A stretch of DNA of 64,000 bases from Cristatella mucedo (GCA_009760855.2 WPIO01000034.1:2636001-2700000), one strand, 5' to 3'; positions 39,706 to 52,257 are shown, numbered from the stretch's first letter. Notes: generated from the letters alone by a model not told the origin. Made by a program: numbers and translations.

Positions 39706-40506
39706 TCACCCATCACCGGTGCCAACAGCGCTGCTCTTGAGATCTTGGCCTGCATAGTCTGCATGATCGTCGTTGCCGTCGCCCTGCACACACTTCCTCT
39801 TGCACAGCTTGCTGCTGCTGCTGCTGCCGCCTCCTCCTCCTGAGGCAGCAGCAGTGGCACAGGTCGGAGGTCGGCGCTGACGGTAGAGGGCGACCGTTAC
39901 CAGCTCGAGACCTCTCTCCAGCTCGTCGGGCGCCGCCTGCAGGGGCACAGCAGAGCACGGCGGTGGCAAAAGCCGCGTGCGTGCTCACGTCACGTGTGTG
40001 TGTCACGTGCGTGCGTCACGTGCGTGCGCACGTCACGCCCGCGTCGGCCGGCTGCGGCAGGCACCGAGACCGCGAGAGCGGGCGGGCTCCGAAGCAGCCA
40101 CCGTGCCGCCGCTGCCGCTACTGCCTCCGAGCCGGTGCGCGCCGCCCGGGCAGCTCACCCCGACAGCAACGCACAGCCGCCGCCGCGTGGCCGCCGCCGA
40201 AAGCTGATCCGGCGAGGTCACCGGCGACAAGAGGGCGCTCGGCGGCGTCGTCGTCGTAGTTGCCGCCACGAGCTCCAGACAGAGCAGCGAGAGCGCCACG
40301 ACGGACGGCTTGAGGCCGCAGGCGTCGGCGCTACACAGGAAGCGCATCAGCTTGGCCGATGCCGTTGCCAGCTGCCGCGCCGGTGAGCCGCCGGGAGCCG
40401 GATGTCGCTCGGCGACAGCAGTCGCTTCCGCTGCCGGTCGTGGCGGAGTCAGCTGCGACTGCGGCCTTGTCGCCATTGCGTGGAGCTAGAATGAGAGAGG
40501 GAGTGA

Positions 40507-40576
<70 letters not shown>

Positions 40577-43463
40577 AAGTGTCGCGCAAGCGCGCCAGGA
40601 CCGCCATGCCATACCATACGGCAGAGTTGGTGCCCACGCACGACAAAGCCACGCATAGTGCTCAGCTGCCAAGGTGCATAAGGTCGACTGCTTGAACGGC
40701 TGACGAAATTCAATATGACTTTTCTGACGGTCCTATCTACTACGAAGTGGCAAAGTCTCCTAACTAATGAGCAGTGGGGGGGGGGGGAACAAACAAGCAC
40801 GAGACTGCCTCTGCTTCGGTACACCATAGACGACAGGATTAGGAGTGACTAGGATGATGACAGGGAAGCCACTTCGGCAGGGAAAAACGTGAGGAAAAAA
40901 TCGGTCGACGATTAAAGTGGAACACACGTGCCCACCATGACCATGACCACGGTTATTGGTTGCCTTGCAGCGAGTTGAAAAGAGCCTGGACGGAGATTTG
41001 ATTCTCCGAGTTTGCTCTACATACATTTGTTTCTCCTAGCTTACCGGTGGAGATAGATATAAGGTCACTAGCATAGCTCGTGTCAAAATCGAAAGTCTGT
41101 AAAAGTCTATTCGGAGCTCCTAATTACGGTGGCCAAAGTATTGGGTACTGGTTTCCCACCAGCAGGAAGGATGCACGTGCTAGCAGGAAGGTGCCGTGCC
41201 TAACAAGACCATACCCGGCTTGCCAGCCAAGACTCGGTCGATCAGAAGGGACCTAACCACGACTCTAAACTAGAGATGGGGTGCTAAACATGCAAACAAG
41301 CAAGCCTTCTCCGAGAAGGCATTGAGAATCAAATTCCATCGTATGAAGGAGAGCCAAGCGAATAAATTAACTTGATGTGAAATGTATGCAAGTGGCTGAA
41401 CCTAAACCAGCGTGGGATCCTAGCCTCATCCAAGGTCATGCAAAGAACCAAAGACACCGGTTGCTGCTGCTGTTTGCAGGAATGCCCATCTCGTTATGCA
41501 AATTGGCTGAAACATGGTTATTTAGTGCCAATAAAGTGCCACCGCCACCGGTTACTGCTGTAGTAAAGTCATCTACGTTAGATACTGGCATCTCACCAGG
41601 ACAACTGCTTAGAGAAATTAGAAAATGTACCGGCGTCAAACAGTAACACAAAGCACAGCGCATTCAGCAAACCTTTTGGGCACCGCGTGTCTCAAACCAT
41701 CTATTTCAAGAAGCAACAGTCTGAACACATCTTCCATCTACTTACGATCTGTAGGAAGTGCAGTGCCGTGATGGGATTGACGTTCCACGATAGCTTGTCC
41801 AGGACGATTGCCTCCATTCGAACGACCTCGGACACAGTCAGTTTCGAGATGCCGTGGGACGTGCTGATCATCGTTTGAACGATGTAGTCAATCCCCGGTA
41901 CTTCCTGGAATACATTAAATGTAGCATCACAGAAGGAGCTTTTTTTTACACCAATTACCAGGCTGCTACACGAGAATTCAATGCCTATGCGCAGACGTTC
42001 ATGTTTCTGAGCTTACGGTATCCTCTTCGGTCAATTTGATGGCAAGGACGAAGCAGGCAACAGCAGCACAGTTGACATGCCTAGGTTGTACCTACAATGA
42101 GTCACAGCAGAAACCAGTGTCAGCACCAGCAGCAGCAGCATCAAATCAGCATCCGGGCTCAGCTAAAGCAGCCATGTCACCATCGAATCGGTGTGAGCTG
42201 CATGCGAAGCAGGTCAGTGACACGACTTTACCAGCGCGATCCTATCGACTAGTGTGGGGTGCAGCACCAAGACAGGATAGGATCGGTGCAAGCAAGAAAG
42301 TCACGGTCAGGCTTCGAGAGAGGTGTGAGAAGATGAGAGAGGCCGATCGCTTTTGTACAAATGCTAAAGAGGCAGTCGTGCATGCACAGATCTGCTGAGG
42401 CTTGCCGAGCATAAGGCTTACAGGGTCCGAGCATGTCTCAACCGCAGAGCAGGCCGGACGACGTGCCAACGGCACGTGGCTTCGTGCAGCAAGCGTCGCC
42501 CAGGCGTGCCTCGGGGGAAGGCCATCAAAGTCTTTAGATGGGACCAAAGCTTGCCAGACAGGGCAAGGCCTTTGGGGCACTGCCGAAGGATATCCGTATC
42601 GACGCACCAATTACCTTTCAGACGGGATCACACGAGCGTGATCCACGGGTAGATCGATCTTTTTCGCAGAGATTCATGCTCTCCCGAATCAGAGTATCGA
42701 AACGCTTATTGCAGAAGTTGAACTCTGCCCTTGTGGGCGGCACACATACCGAACACGGAATCTACGTCCTGACGAGGCTCCTACTGTTTTATAAAAAAGC
42801 TACCAATCTTGTTTTACAGCATGGAAGCCCCACAGAGGCAGCTGCCCGTGGCTTCGTGGACATGCCTGGGCGGGCCCAGACCTGGTGGGGATGCTGAAAA
42901 GGAATTCCGTGCGGCGCCCATTCAGCACGCCAGCTCCTCATCGAGTGCGAGACCGAGGCTTCCGGAACGCTCTAGCTAGGGCCGTGGCGGAGCCAGGGTT
43001 TTTATCTGGGACGGGCCAAGACCAGCACAATCTCTACGTAGGGGACAGGACTTGCAAGGTTTATAAGTAGGTGGGTCCAGGTCACGAACAAATGAAAAAT
43101 TACAGCAGAAAATCATAATTTTTATTAGACACAAGCTCGGTGGTTACTCACTGAGTGGAATTAAATGGCCCCCCTCTGTGGGAGGGAGGCCAGGGCCCTT
43201 ACTTCGGTGGCTCCGCCACTGAGCTAGGGATCTAGAGATCGGTAACAATGAAATGGTAACATTGTACAGTCAGCCCAAAAGCTGCTAAGGTGAAGGTTTT
43301 GCTGACCAAGATCGTGGATCGGGTCATGCTGCATATGTGAAGCACCTTTATAGAGATTAAGTTCTCTTACGAAGTTATACAAATCATATATATATATATA
43401 TATATATATGATATATATATATATATATATATATGACACACATATATATTGATACATATTTAT

Positions 43464-43523
<60 letters not shown>

Positions 43524-46506
43524 ATACATAAGCAGGGGCAATCTTTCGGAACTTATTATAACAGGTTGCCTTAGGACCTTGACATTCAGACATACTGCTC
43601 TTGGTTGCTCTAGTCAGGGACAAAATTTGCCATATCTGTTTAAAAAGCAGCAAAAGCCCTTTGCTACGTGTTTGCAGGCACAGGTAACCGTCGGTGACCG
43701 ATTAATTTAATAAAAAAAAGAAAATTCACTGTGAACGATCTTAGCTCGGCCAATCTAAATCCAATTATCACTTCTTTCTCCACATCCCAGCGAAAAGAAG
43801 AGCACAGCTTATATAAAACCGCTGGCACTTGGCCAAGTTTTTTTCATGCACTGGGGAAGTATTTGGAAGGAAACAAGTCTAGTCTCGGCTGGTCAAGCAT
43901 CGAAGACAGAAAAATATTGGACGTCATACCACGTCACTTTCGCTGGCACTAGTTTTTGTCCACTCACCACCTACGTCGGACCCTCTCCCCTCCACAACTC
44001 CTTCCTATGGGCCTCGTAGGCTTGAAATGTCTAACCAATAAGGGACCAGGCGAGAGACCACGTGTTCAAGCAACCAATCAACAATACATCACGTGGGTAC
44101 GACTGGCACTGCAGCTACCTACGGCCGCAGCCATCCCTCCACAGTCACAGGTCTGTTCCCCTTTTCACACAGGCGACATTTCACACGCACGCACACGTGC
44201 TGCACCTTTTCAAACAAGCAGCCACCGTTTCAGCAACCGCCAGCAGCTTCCCGTGTACGTGTACTGTACGCTGGTGCTCCACATAAGAGCCACCGCTTGA
44301 CCTTGAGGCTGGAGACTGCTGCTCTTAGCAAGAGCAGTGCGCCGAGACATCTCAGCTCGGCAGCCGCACGCACTTTCCGTTGGTACGAAGCTGATACGCT
44401 GATTGCTGTCGTCAAAGTATGGGGTTGGGCGGTGGTGGCAGTAAGCCCATCTCGCAGTGCAGCTATGACCGCTGAACTCACACGGTGTCTCTCACGGGTA
44501 GGTTTTACCTCAAACCTTCCTCTGCTTTATGACGCCGGAGGTACATAGTAGTCCAAATGCTGAAAGGTATGCTGCATGCTACCTGATCGACCTCAATGCC
44601 CCATCAAGCAGACCTCAGCCATGTGACCAGTCATGTGACCCATGCCGACACTCGACAGGAGTTTACGGACAACTTGGCACAGAGGGGTGGGCACATGCTA
44701 AGCAAGCAACCCTGAAAAAACCTAAAGACACAACACCGAGCGATGGCAGACAGCTGCTACTGCACCGGGTTTCTGGTAGTGTGTGTGTGTGTGGGGGGGG
44801 GGGTGACCACTGCTGCTGCACACGAGCAGGACAATCAAAGATGCACACGCATGCACACAGAGCAGATCTGCGCACCCATGTCTGCAGCTTTTGGGAGCAG
44901 CTGTGCCGGTGGGAAAACAGGCATGTCGAACAATAGGCCTTGTGTGCCTGGCTCAGAGATGAGAATTTCTTTCTGCTATTGCATGCCACTGCTGCCAGCG
45001 ACAAGCATCCGGTAGGCTGTCGGCACATGAAATAATAGCAGACAGCACCAGCCTCCTGCAGGCAGGCAGGCAGCGTGGTCGGCGGCGGCGGCCGTTACCT
45101 TCACGCAGCCAAGGAATCTTCTCAGCAGTGACACGGCCAGGCAGAAGCACTCCGGGTAGCAGCGAAGCTTGCAGTTCAGCTCCAGAAGCCAGCGCAGCGA
45201 CGTCTCATACACCTGTGCTGCCGTTTGGTCATCCTAGGTAGAATGACATAAAAGAGATGGCCTTTCAGTCAAGAGACCTAAAGTATGAGGTGAGCATAAT
45301 TCGGTCATGGCAACGCTGGCCAAAGACCGGCTAAGCCGACAGCAGACCATTCGTTATTCATGTGCATGCCGCCAGCATCTCTGTCACGGCTAATGGAAAA
45401 TCATTGTGGAAAATAGACCAACAATCTTGTCTCACTAAAACTCTAAAATAAAAACTTTAGGAGCATTACGGAGAGCTGATCAAGAAAGATCCACAAGAAG
45501 TTCAAGAGAAGAGTATAATGCATATGCATAATGCTCACTCAGCCAACTGCTAAGCCCCTTGCTGTTAGAGCTCTCTAGCCAACCATTTCGTACAAGTTCC
45601 TGTCAACCACCTTGCTACTATTCCGAATGTGTTCTCCCCTTCCTAGTTAGAGATCCCAGAGTATTAGTCATGTACCTCATATGTTTTGCTTCGATGCTCT
45701 GCTCTGTACAATTAAGCCTACAAATGCGCAACGATCTATACTGGAACCACTTACATATCTTGTCATCGATGAACTCCACACAAACACCGACAGGCTAATG
45801 TAGCCAACGGAATCCGTGCAAAACGGAATATATAAGAATTGCTTTAGAACGCAAAATTATGATTTTATGAACACCTTTTGGCTAAGGACATTACCAATTC
45901 AAGATGCTAACAAAGAATTAGTTAGATAAGCTGGTCAGCCAATACACACAACAGCTAAAAGGTGCTATTACGCACTTTCAATTACTGGTATTCTATGCCT
46001 CTTTAAGTAATACAGCTGCTAAGTAATAAATTAATAAAGCTGCTAAGACACGAGCAAGCTAGGGTAGGCTCTCCGGCCCTCAATGTCACTGCCCAGGTCT
46101 TTCTACAAAGAGGAGACAGCGGACCTATAAATAACGACCATCGGAAAAGGTTGCTTGGTACTCTCCGTTGCAGCGACATCATATTTGCAGCACACCTTAG
46201 AATCAGATAATTAGGCTCGAGTAATGCTACGTTGCGTTATAGACACTGCGCACAGCAGGAAAGCCTACGGAAGTCCCTTGAGTGCTCAGCGAGCTGGAGT
46301 AACTTCCAAAGAGGGACGAAGCGATGCTAGGCCACCCCAGCTTCCTTACGTTAAGCTGAACAATAAAGAAGATTTCAAAATAGATACAATGCCGTACATA
46401 CGTATTTGATATCGCGGCTTAGTGAGAGTGGTTTCCAGTCCAAAACCTCGCTGCGTAGAGCGTCTTTTAACATGCAGTTGAGTTTATCTTCAGTAAACCC
46501 TCTCAT
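39706..46506 (-). CDS. cyclin I-like protein, 6 exons
   Basis: Exons (minus): 46506-46402, 45233-45099, 42091-42017, 41904-41746, 40485-40159, 39936-39706; all introns are phase 0 and GT-AG, giving 343 aa (human CCNI has about 377). Exon 1 (TEDKLNCMLKDALRSEVLDW) matches the CCNI N-terminal helix. Exon 2 is the first cyclin-box helix set (LRWLLELN, YPECFCLAVSLLRRFL). Exon 3 is CAAVACFVLAIKLTEED. Exon 4 is LTVSEVVRMEAIVLDKLSWN. Exon 5 begins FLQI-LHAMATRPQ and contains KLMRFL...LKPSVVALSLLCLELV, followed by a Thr/Pro-rich stretch. Exon 6 has DELERGLELVTVAL then a Gly/Ser-rich tail. Cyclin I belongs to the atypical cyclin G/I group, linked to p35/CDK5 signalling, survival and stress responses. 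The last exon is the least certain; its Gly/Ser tail could be spliced further. Confidence 0.85.
40513..40575. repeat. (GA)n tract upstream of a cyclin I exon
   Basis: GA on the plus strand, hence CT on the transcribed sense strand. It ends about 28 bases from the 3' splice site at 40486 and with the following CT-rich bases forms the polypyrimidine tract of that exon. Confidence 0.93.
42974..43229. mobile_element. hAT-type MITE, 240 bp, with 8-bp target duplication
   Basis: The element spans 42982-43221, flanked on both sides by the direct repeat AGCTAGGG (42974-42981 and 43222-43229). Terminal inverted repeats read CCGTGGCGGAGCCAGG (left) and CAGTGGCGGAGCCACC (right, reverse complement). An 8-bp target duplication and CAGTGGCGGA-type ends are typical of hAT elements. 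No transposase frame is present. It sits in the cyclin I-like intron between exons 2 and 3. Confidence 0.85.
43282..43385 (+). mobile_element. tRNA-derived SINE with LINE-type tail
   Basis: Head CTGCTAAGGTGAAGG...GATCGTGGATCGGGTC resembles the head of the SINE at 54.6 kb; the tail GTGAAGCACC, AGAGATTAAGTTCTCTTACG is the shared 3' tail. Confidence 0.55.
43386..43519. repeat. (TA)n microsatellites
   Basis: Two pure AT blocks (about 43386-43434 and 43465-43518) separated by ACACACATATATATTGATACAT-type sequence. Confidence 0.95.
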
Positions 46507-47408
46507 TGCTGGCCGTAGGCAGGCTCTAGCGTCGCGATCATATGCTGGCTTCGTCAGAATTCCTATTGAAAGCGATAACGAAGCTCATTTACGATCCACA
46601 TTGTCCTTCAGAAGAACGTCACACGCATAGTAGTACCCGTCCGAGCGCAGCTGATGATACGGGTATCCATTGGGGCACTTCCGCACAGCTGATCAGTGAC
46701 CTGGATGCCTGATAAACAAAGCGAACGCGATCGGACGCACTCACCTCACTCTGCGACCATTGGCCGATAAATCACGGTGATGACGATACTATATACCATA
46801 CCTCAATACCTTTCAGAACAGATTTCGGTCAATTAGTACTATATTTATTCCATAGCAGCTATACCCTATTTGAACCCTCGAGATGAATCAGTGGCCCCTG
46901 GATGCCACAGGATGGGCTGGTGAGCAATGGTATCTCACTATTGATTGGTATATAAGTTCAAAATTTATAATTTAGAAATTTTTTACATATTTAGGCGTTT
47001 TTGATTTTTCTTTTACGTTAACATAGACATGGCTAGCTCAAGCTCCTATATCAAGGCTGCTGAGTCAGCGGTGGCAAATGGCTTTCCGAGTGCATATGAG
47101 AAGTATCTTAATAACTAAAAGGTACATAAATCGAGGTTCATAAGAGGCGTTAATTTCAAGTAAAATACCGCTTTGTTTGGCCATATTGCTTAGCTAGAGC
47201 CTCTTCAGTCCAAGAAGCCATGAATTAACCAATGGACGTAGACCAAGCACCAGCTGTTTCTAGGAAATCCGCCAATAGTTGACATCGTCGTCTGAGCGAC
47301 TTGGGGCGCCAACGTTAAAACGGCTGTGCAATTCACTAGAGCGTATTCCAACCCGGCATCCAACAGCCTGCATCGCAACTGCCTCGGCTACTCCATACTT
47401 AGCTAGAG
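46507..47408. promoter_or_regulatory. divergent intergenic region between cyclin I-like and cyclin G-like genes
   Basis: 902 bases between the two proposed start codons, on opposite strands, so it must hold both promoters and 5' UTRs if there are no further 5' exons. ATTGG (inverted CCAAT) occurs at about 46759 and CCAAT at about 47230. No TATA box is convincing and the middle is AT-rich. Confidence 0.6.
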
Positions 47409-50400
47409 ATGGGAGTAACCGATGCTGGGTCCGCCTGGGTCACTGGAGCTGAACCGATGTCTCCCAACGCAAGCAGCGGCTCCTTTCGGAAATTGCTGCT
47501 CAAATGTCCGGCGCACGAAGATCGCTCCTTTGAGCTGATGAGACAGTGGCTCAGGAAGCACAGGCAAGAAAAGAAGAAGCTAAATGAGGTATTTAGATAT
47601 TTAGATAGAAACCGTAATCGTGCCTTAGCACTTCTGCATGCCGATCCTTGACAGACTTGTACCAATCGTAGACAAATCAAGAGAAGACGGAATTGCTTAA
47701 CATTTTAACGTCCTTAAAAGACGTCATTAGCGCAGCAGAAGGTTGCGCTCCGAAGATGAAGCACCTGGTAAATGTACGTACTTTTAATTTACTTATCGCT
47801 GATATCCTTCGAGGACTTCTGCCAGCAGCGATATATAGCCTATATAGTAAGACTCTTTTTTGCTATAGGATGGTAGCGGCCAAATGCTTTCGCAGCGAAA
47901 TCGGGCAGCGAAAGACGTGAGGTGTTTGAGCACCATCTACGGTTATCAGCCAGAGGACTTCATGCTCGCCATAGACCTCATGGATCACTTCATTACGAAA
48001 GTGAAGGTAGAGAGCAGTTAGTGGCGATCGCGACCGGGTTAAGTCCGCTTGAGAGTGAAGCTCCTTGTGTTTTATTAACGTTGCATAACAGTGGCTCCGG
48101 CGGCGGCTGTTCTTGTGGCAGTCTCACCGAGACACAGGGGGCGCGAGTTCGCGGTAAACGAGACTCTCCTTTATTACTCTCAACGGGCACATACATGAGA
48201 GAGCGATCAATCGCATCAGGCGACACGAAATATAACATGCATTAGTGGGCTAACGCTTCGCTGAGTCAATGGCTTACCTATTCGCCGCAGGTGAGGCATA
48301 TACATTAGTTTCAAGGCGCTTCGCTAATTACAGCAGCAGAAGCCGCAGGCACACACCACACGCTCACCCAAAATCTCTGAATAACTATGTTGTGCATTGC
48401 ATGTCCGGCCTGTCCAGCCCACAGTGCTCTCATAAGCTTTCCTTAAATGTATTGTTTCAGCTTCGAAGAAAATTTAGTCACGTCTATGCTTACAGATTTC
48501 ACATTGATTTGGCATTATCATTTGGTGCTAGAATACCTACAAGTTGAAGGTTTCCTCGTGAAACGTCTACACACTATACAACGTTCTTTCAGTCACTTCT
48601 CCATACCTACGCATGTGGAGCACCAACTTTGTGTTAGTAGCTGGACAACCATTTTCCATGAGTAATGAACTACTGTTAAATCTTTTTCAGGTCGCTTCCA
48701 AGTACGTGCCGTGTACTGCTCTGGCGTGCTTTCTCCTCTCCACTACTGTCAAACATGACGAAGAAGCAGCTCCGGTCACTCAGCGTCCGACACCTGCTCA
48801 GCTGCTCCAACTTTGCAACTGCACTGGCTGCTCGGTCGCCGATCTCGAGCGTATGCGAACGATCATTGCCACCAAGCTAGTAGAGAAGCACAATGCTGAC
48901 AATGCCTTGCCCCGATACTTGGTGCTTCAACACATTCACGGGGCCTTGCAAGCCTGCTTTCCGGCCGTATTTAGCCATGCCTCTCTACGAGGGATGACGT
49001 CCGTGATGGCCACAGCATTTTGTCGAGGAGAGCTGCTCCTCGCGCGGGTAGGTGCTAGTCTGCTGCTGCCAACAGCTTGTATGCATTGGTGAGCTCTAAC
49101 TCATCGCCAGTGTGGTGGTTCAGCTACACTATCCTTCATGTGCAACTGCTTCAAAATCTCATGCTTCTAGCACGGATTCTGGGTCTTGATTTCATCTGGT
49201 TTGTGTTGAAGAGCCTATTTTACTTGTGGGCACTCACATCAGGCATGCATGCTACGAACAATGCTTGCACATGGTTTGTCAAATTGAGGTTTTGGCTGTT
49301 GCATGTCACTGTGAGATGAAAGAGACAGTTGCTTCCAGCAATCGGCTTAAGGCTTGCATTCACTGTGCTTGCAGCCTTCGGTGCTGAGTCTGGCAGTGGT
49401 GTCCTACACACTGGACGATCTTGGACTATCGAGAAATCCGTCCGTCAGCAGCCTCTTCATTCTGCTCAGAAACGCATGCAACGTGAGTGCTGCTACGCAC
49501 TTTGACTGTTTCACAAAAAAGTGGTGTAGCTGTAGATTGTCCAGTGTGCCTAGCACTGATTCAATGGACTCTAGAAATGCTATAAATGACTCTAGGAATG
49601 CTGAGAAACGTTGCTGTGGCGCAGCCCCCGTGCTATGGATTGCAAGTGATGAACTCGACGTGAGTCGAGGCTCGCAGCCGAAGATGGCGGTGGGTTGGTG
49701 GGGGGCAACGGTGGGGAGAGGGGGCTGCTGCTTCTTCTGCTTGTTCATTGAGGCTCCGATGACGTGACAAAGCAGTGCTGTCCCCACTGCTGCTCCGGAG
49801 CCGGAAAAAACGAAAGGAATCTCTGAGGGTTGGAGGACTCTTGAGTCGACGCTGAGAGGTGGCCTTGGGTTGGAGTTTACTTCTCTCTTGGCATGAGTTG
49901 GTGACCGGGTCGGTCTACTCTATATCACTCCTTTCCTTTAAATGTTGAGCCATGGCACAGTATCAACACCACCACCCCCCCCCCAGCAATCCCACAGCGT
50001 CCCAACGAACCGTACCCTCCATACTATCCGGCAACCGCAGGGTGTCTGGTCGAGCCCGGACAGGTCGAAGATGCTGCCCACTTATACCATGGAGTAGCTA
50101 CTTGTCTCGTAGCCAGGTGCACGGCTAGGATCTAGCAAAGGAAGAGGCCAGGCCTTGAACTTGCCAGAGGAAACCTATCCTGGAAGATTCAGTAGGGGAT
50201 CAAACCTGGCTCTCCCCTTTCCCAATGCTTGTAGCTAAACATGGTGGATGCGCCCAAGTGGGCCCTATATGGACTAGGTATAGGTCTATGTCAGAAAGCT
50301 TTTACTGCACTCTCACTGTGTACTGTGTTGTGATGCAGATCTTCTGTACTCTTTTTTGCAATGCTTGCTTCCGAAGCGAGGGGGTCTGCCGGGTTACAGC

Positions 50401-51540
50401 GCTGCCGCAGGCCTCTTTTGGAGCATGCCGCCCTCGGTGATTGACTGGTGTGTGTACGATCAATGTCCAGCCCTTCTTAGCCTGTTCCTGGCAGTGCCCC
50501 TGCTTGGACTCGGTATTTTTCCGTCTGCAAATGGCATGTGCTCAACCTAGTTTGAACACTGACGAGTCTATACAATGTACGACTCCTTGTACTAATATGC
50601 ACTATGCATGTATATAGGATGTATATTTATATATAAACCACTCTCGCTGTCCTTGCCGGTAGATTGGAAATCTTAGTTAAGGCTTGAGTCAAAACGTTGC
50701 TCCACAGCCATACCTTCTTGGTGGGACGCTTGGCACAAAAATGAATAGCCCGATTTATGACTTCTTGGCCAAAAAAAGTGAGTTGATTCAACAGCCTCAT
50801 TTACATAGTGGCAGATGAGCACTTGCAGTAGGCAATAAAGGTTCGCCCACTGCAGGATTCTAGTAGAGGGGTAGACTAGTAGACTCCCACGACCTAGGAC
50901 AGCATTTAGTGGGTCCCTGTGATTCGTCTTTGATGTGCTTATGCGTGCTGACACTGTGCACGCTGCCACTAACCACATTTGCATGCTGACCCTGTGCATG
51001 TCACCCGTAACCATATTATTCATTTCGTTTGTTTTTCAAGCATGGTTTTACTTACCATTCAATTGCATTTCACTTTGCAGCAAATGTAAAGCGCCTAGAG
51101 AGAGATTAAGTTCTCTGAGGGCGCTTTATCAAGTGAATTATTATTATTATTAGGTCGTGCTGGACACAGCACCTTGGGCCAGTGGGCTGAGACCCTTATG
51201 CTGCCTAGGGCTGAGACTGGCGTGTGGCATAGTTGCCCCTTTTCTCATGCTGTTTGAAATGCATACAGGCAAACCTCGCATGCATGCTTACACAGCTGTC
51301 TGTACTAGCAGCACCGTCCCATAGGTCGGCATACGGCGTGTTCCCTTGCAGGTTGCAGACGCCGAGCTGCGTGAGTGTCAGAGTAAGATGGCGGCTCACC
51401 TGTTTGACCGCCGGCAGCGGGTGGCCGAGCTTCGATACAATACCAGCCTGCAGCTTGTTCGGCCTCGGCGGAAAGCACTGCTGAGGCCGAGCTCATGCCA
51501 GGGTCTGACAGTTTTGCCTGTGATTCCCGAGGTGCTGTGA
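47409..51540 (+). CDS. cyclin G-like protein, 6 exons
   Basis: Exons: 47409-47588, 47672-47767, 47869-48006, 48691-49047, 49375-49482, 51352-51540; all phase 0, 355 aa (human CCNG2 has 344). Exon 2 (ELLNILTSLKDV, then CAPKMKHL) fits the cyclin G N-terminal helix. Exon 3 is the first half of the cyclin box (AKDVRCLSTIYGYQPEDFML, DLMDHFITKVK). Exon 4 is the second half (SKYVPCTALACFLLSTT, SVADLERMRTIIATKL). Exon 5 starts PSVLSLAVVSYTL, matching the cyclin G KPSVLAL segment. Exon 6 ends LPVIPEVL, like the cyclin G YSVPELPTIPE tail. Cyclin G proteins are stress/p53-responsive atypical cyclins that recruit PP2A and act in growth arrest. The first exon (60 aa, basic, no family match) is the weakest part; translation might start in exon 2 instead. 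The box is diverged: the usual Glu-Glu-Asp motif is HDEEA here. Confidence 0.85.
50880..51152 (+). mobile_element. LINE 3' end fragment
   Basis: GGACAGCATTTAGTGGGT, the conserved 3' spacer, AAAGCGCCTAGAGAGAGATT, GGGCGCTTTA and ATT repeats, in the last cyclin G-like intron. Confidence 0.8.
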
Positions 51541-52106
51541 TGACAACAATACTAACCGACAGCCTCTGGCTGAGCCTAGAGGTTAGTGAAAGGCAGACAC
51601 TGTTTGCTCATTCTCATTTTACAAATATCAACCGAATAGTCTGCATAGTGACCTCTCTTTATTTATCTCATTTATTCCTTTTTATTTTTTAGTGGCAGTT
51701 CAACACCAAACCAGCCGACACGTCAGATCACGTGATCATCAACTAACCACGGTCGCCATTTTTCTCTAAGATAGTACTTTCCTAAATATTTGTAATGCAA
51801 TGTGGTGCGTCATGCGCACTATTTGTACTAGTCTACACACCACTAACTGCAAGTCAGATCAAGGATCAACTCCAAGTCGTGGCTAGAGCAACTTGCCACG
51901 TATTTAGTCATTGGGAATGTTCTCACTATTCTGGAATGCTCCAGCAGCCCTAGGAAGATCCTTCTAGTTACCTTGTCTCAAGAGGATGCTAGTTTCGCGT
52001 TGTAGATTGCTGTTAGTCTATTTAATGCTAGCTAGGAGTCAGCGATTGTGATAAAATATAAAGGCAAGACGTTGCTAAGAAAAAATATGTTGTATTGTTA
52101 TTTTAA

Positions 52107-52112
52107 AATAAA
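52107..52112 (+). promoter_or_regulatory. candidate cyclin G-like polyadenylation signal
   Basis: AATAAA 567 bases beyond the stop codon, after an AT-rich stretch with no coding signal. Confidence 0.45.
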
Positions 52113-52209
52113 TTATGACTTTTCTGACAAGCTTTGGCTTTTCCATGAGCGCTGGTCGGCCAGTGAGTGAACGCCGATGGCGCGCGCCCATTGTTGCAGT
52201 GCTGATGAG

Positions 52210-52257
52210 ACACGTGACCGTGTTGCGTCAAGTCACGTGTCTGTGACACGTGACATG
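52210..52257. promoter_or_regulatory. cluster of CACGTG E-box motifs
   Basis: Three CACGTG cores within 48 bases: ACACGTGACC, AGTCACGTGTC and GACACGTGACA. It lies at the left edge of a GC-rich patch and could be a bHLH-type (USF/MITF/TFE-like) binding cluster. Confidence 0.5.

Noticed and set aside
42036-42398. 120-aa plus-strand ORF
   Set aside because: It overlaps cyclin I-like exon 42091-42017 on the other strand, where the translation matches the cyclin box; no family match on the plus strand.
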